Shown here in pieces: positions 62,123-64,000 of a DNA stretch of 64,000 nucleotides. The notes below the pieces were generated by a model. It saw only the letters and a list, made by a program, of their open reading frames with translations, had not been told where the DNA came from and did no database searches. How positions within the stretch are numbered: the first letter of the stretch is position 1; every line of letters starts with the position of its first letter. The position numbers and the translations under genes are program-made. The DNA comes from G965233625 sp965233625 (lineage in GTDB: Bacteria; Planctomycetota; Planctomycetia; Pirellulales; Pirellulaceae), in assembly GCA_965233625.1 (NCBI GenBank), contig OZ247499.1, forward strand, positions 2,418,001-2,482,000, given 5' to 3'.

Positions 62123-62195
62123 GACGCGCCGGGCGTTATCAAAGCGCCGCGTCTGGTCCCCTCGCCCCTTTGGGGAGAGGGCTAGGGTAAGGGGG
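62123..62195. repeat. Interspersed GC-rich inverted repeat and nearby hairpin
   Basis: At 62158-62181 a stem CCCTCGCCCC/GGGGAGAGGG with a three-base loop is followed by CTAGGGTAAGGGG, the form of a palindromic repeat that I associate with intergenic copies in many bacterial genomes. Just before it, GACGC (62123-62127) and GCGTC (62149-62153), with GGCG/CGCC pairing inside, form another hairpin that may end minus-strand transcription of the DUF1501 gene. A count of copies elsewhere would settle its nature; the window has only one that I noticed. Confidence 0.55.
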
Positions 62196-62233
62196 CACAG
62201 CACTCCCCCACTCTCGTCTTCACTCTACTTCTT

Positions 62234-63685
62234 CTAAGCAAAGATCGCGTCCACAACCTTTCCCGTGCCGTCCTTCGTGGCAAAGAAAGGACGCTTCTCC
62301 ACCTCGAACGCCGTCTTGGGACTAATGCCCATCGCGGTGAAGATCGTCGCATGCAGGTCTTCGACAGAAACAGGGTTCTCAACCGCCAGCAGCGGACGCT
62401 CGTCGGCAGTCTTACCGTAGAGAAAACCCTTTTTCACGCCGCCGCCAAACATGGCCACACTGGTGCCGCCGGTGAAGTGCCGGTGCAGGCCGTAGTGTTT
62501 TGGCTCTGCGAGTTTCTCCGTTCGTGCGCGCGACTGATCGCGGGCGTTGCTGCCGGGTACGCCTTCGATCATCATGTCGCGGCTGAACTCGCTGGCGATA
62601 ATCACCAGCGTACGATCCAGCAGGCCGCGTGCTTCCAGATCCAGAATCAACTGCGAAATTGGCCGGTCGATTTCCTGCTTCAGCCGCTTCACCGTGCTGT
62701 GTCCGTTTTCGTGCGTATCCCAGTGGATGAACGGAATGTACTCCGTTGTCACTTCCACAAACCGGGCGCCCGACTCAACCAGCCGCCGGGCTAATAGACA
62801 CCCACGCCCGAAGCGGCCGGTGTCGTAAATTTCACGTGACTTCGCCGGTTCAAGATTCAGATCGAACGCCTGTTTGTCTTTCGACTCTAGCAGCCGGTGC
62901 GCTGCATCCATCGACCGTAGCATCGACTCCTGTTGATAATCGCTCATCCACTGCTTTGCCGGATTCTGTGCGAGCAGTTTGCGGTAGTGGCGATAGCGGT
63001 TGGCAAACCGCCCTGGCTCCATCCCTTGCGGCGGCTGCACAGAACGCACGGCGTCTTTGGGATAAGGCAGATTCATCGGCCCGAACTCGGCGCCAAAGAA
63101 ACCACCTGTTGTGAATGCTTTCAGCTCTTCCTTCTCACCGACACCTTCCAGCCGCTGACCGATATTGATGAACGGCGGCATCACCGGGTTCTTCGGCCCC
63201 AGCACCTTCGCCATCCAGGCGCCAATGTGCGGCGCGGCCACCGTCAGCGGCGGCACATAACCCGTGTGCCAATGGTACTGATGCCGTGAATGCAGAATGT
63301 GCCCTAAATCAGGCTGCACCGCCGAGCGGATCAGCGTGCCGCGATCCATCACACCGGCGACGCGTTCCAGCCCCTGCGTGATCTTGATATTGTCCACCGC
63401 CGTATCAATTGCCGGGAAGGTGCTGAGAATCTTGTTGACCTCCAGCCCTTTCTCAAACGGAAAGTACCGCTTGGGATCAAACGTATCCGGCGCCGCCATG
63501 CCGCCGGCCAGCCAGATCAGAATGCACGAATCCGCCTTTGGTTCTGGCTGCTTGACCGCCGCATGTTCCTCCGCCAGCGTCTTCGCGCCGGTGCAGCCGA
63601 GCGCAGCGATGGATGCCGCGCTTAGTTGTTTCAGCAGTGTCCGGCGGGCGATTTTTTCTTCTGCTTGCATCATGACTGTTTGCAT
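62234..63685 (-). CDS. DUF1501 domain protein with Tat signal
   Basis: The 483-residue protein starts with a twin-arginine signal (ARRTLLKQLSAASIAALG). The DUF1501 domain follows: CILIWLAGGMAAPDTFDPK, HSRHQYHWHTGYVPP, SGARFVEVTTEYIPFIHWDTHENGH and LVIIASEFSRDMMIEG. Related planctomycete proteins belong to the alkaline-phosphatase/sulfatase-like fold and are exported folded; their substrates are unknown. It lies three bases from the DUF1553 gene, the usual pairing. It starts at ATG 63685, though other in-frame ATG codons follow closely. Confidence 0.93.
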   Translation of the reverse strand: MQTVMMQAEEKIARRTLLKQLSAASIAALGCTGAKTLAEEHAAVKQPEPKADSCILIWLAGGMAAPDTFDPKRYFPFEKGLEVNKILSTFPAIDTAVDNIKITQGLERVAGVMDRGTLIRSAVQPDLGHILHSRHQYHWHTGYVPPLTVAAPHIGAWMAKVLGPKNPVMPPFINIGQRLEGVGEKEELKAFTTGGFFGAEFGPMNLPYPKDAVRSVQPPQGMEPGRFANRYRHYRKLLAQNPAKQWMSDYQQESMLRSMDAAHRLLESKDKQAFDLNLEPAKSREIYDTGRFGRGCLLARRLVESGARFVEVTTEYIPFIHWDTHENGHSTVKRLKQEIDRPISQLILDLEARGLLDRTLVIIASEFSRDMMIEGVPGSNARDQSRARTEKLAEPKHYGLHRHFTGGTSVAMFGGGVKKGFLYGKTADERPLLAVENPVSVEDLHATIFTAMGISPKTAFEVEKRPFFATKDGTGKVVDAIFA

Positions 63686-63688
63686 CCC

Positions 63689-64000
63689 TTAACGGATCAT
63701 TTGAAATTCGGGCTGCATGAAAACCATCCACAGCAGATCTTCCGCTGCAACGGCGTCTTTACCATTCCCCGCTACTTCGACTAGCACCGCCAGTTCTTCT
63801 GCAGAAGGCTCGCGCGAAAGTGCGAAGCGGAAGACCCACGCCGCCAGTTCGCGACCGCCTTTACCGTCGGAGGTTAACTTCCGCGCGCCGCTACGCAGGT
63901 AACCAGCCAGGATCTCGCCATTGGAAAGATCAATCGCTTGCAGCGTGCTGAGCTCATTCGGCCGTGTCGTCACTACCTGATCGCGGTTGGGCCGGCCTAA
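63689..64000 (-). CDS. DUF1553 domain protein, C-terminal part (truncated by the window end)
   Basis: Only the C-terminal 103 residues are in the window; the frame is open through the last base. It carries the DUF1553 hallmark LGRPNRDQVVTTRPNELSTLQAIDLSNGE and ends in LLWMVFMQPEFQMIR. Full-length planctomycete members often combine a cytochrome c domain, DUF1549 and DUF1553. It is followed by the DUF1501 gene three bases later, and the two are commonly paired, probably for an exported system of unknown role. Confidence 0.92.
   Translation of the reverse strand, partial: LGRPNRDQVVTTRPNELSTLQAIDLSNGEILAGYLRSGARKLTSDGKGGRELAAWVFRFALSREPSAEELAVLVEVAGNGKDAVAAEDLLWMVFMQPEFQMIR

Overview
This 64 kb window looks like chromosome from a planctomycete, most likely a Pirellulales-type organism. 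The evidence is the gene content: a DUF1559 prepilin-like protein paired with a small carboxypeptidase-regulatory-type lipoprotein, an adjacent DUF1553/DUF1501 pair, three sulfatases, a BBP7-type outer-membrane protein, a DUF2617 protein, several long MotA/ExbD-like proteins, and a ribosomal protein cluster reduced to rpmJ-rpsM-rpsK-rpoA-rplQ. Base composition is moderately high in GC, and coding is dense on both strands in short runs. I see no insertion sequence, prophage, integrase or CRISPR array, so this reads as core-type chromosome rather than an island.

Layout. 1-5.1 kb: truncated peptide ABC transporter ATPase, a parallel beta-helix protein, a PlsC acyltransferase, a YkgJ-type cysteine-cluster protein and a PQQ-like beta-propeller lipoprotein. 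5.2-8.3 kb: the ribosomal/RNA polymerase operon, with a candidate promoter and a strong terminator. 8.3-13.7 kb (minus): lipoprotein, DUF1559 protein, and a translationally coupled MotA/ExbB plus two large ExbD-like proteins. 13.9-24 kb: amidohydrolase, a 59-residue membrane protein, tRNA-Arg(TCT), an unknown membrane protein, a dicarboxylate/glutamate-type symporter, an NtrC-like regulator, an esterase, a SpoU methyltransferase, a lipoprotein cyclophilin and two small conserved proteins. 24.4-26.9 kb: the BBP7-like surface protein, flanked by strong hairpins, and a small membrane protein. 27-30.6 kb (minus): an M19 dipeptidase, an FAH-family enzyme and a ketoglutarate-semialdehyde-type dehydrogenase in one operon. 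30.6-35 kb: sulfatase, DKNYY protein, GYF/zinc-ribbon membrane protein and an OleB-like hydrolase. 35-45.5 kb: penicillin-acylase family enzyme, ndk, the rny-ymdB pair, isochorismatase, a second sulfatase and a TPR protein. 45.6-50 kb (minus): hom, a phosphoglycerate-mutase-like proposed homoserine kinase, and a four-ACT aspartokinase, together giving most of the threonine branch. 50-64 kb: M42 peptidase, esterase, BNR-type propeller, third sulfatase, HEAT protein, recO, BamD-like and LptE-like lipoproteins, a large membrane protein, an MBL-fold hydrolase, and the DUF1501/DUF1553 pair that runs off the end.

The observations most worth following are: (i) the coupled MotA/ExbB plus two oversized ExbD-like partners, only one of which keeps the membrane aspartate; (ii) a probable non-GHMP homoserine kinase between aspartokinase and homoserine dehydrogenase; (iii) an NtrC-type activator with GAFTDA in place of GAFTGA; (iv) a metallo-beta-lactamase-fold enzyme with HxDxDH in place of HxHxDH; (v) L17 with an internal insertion and an acidic tail. 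All functional calls come from reading motifs and gene order; no database search was run.
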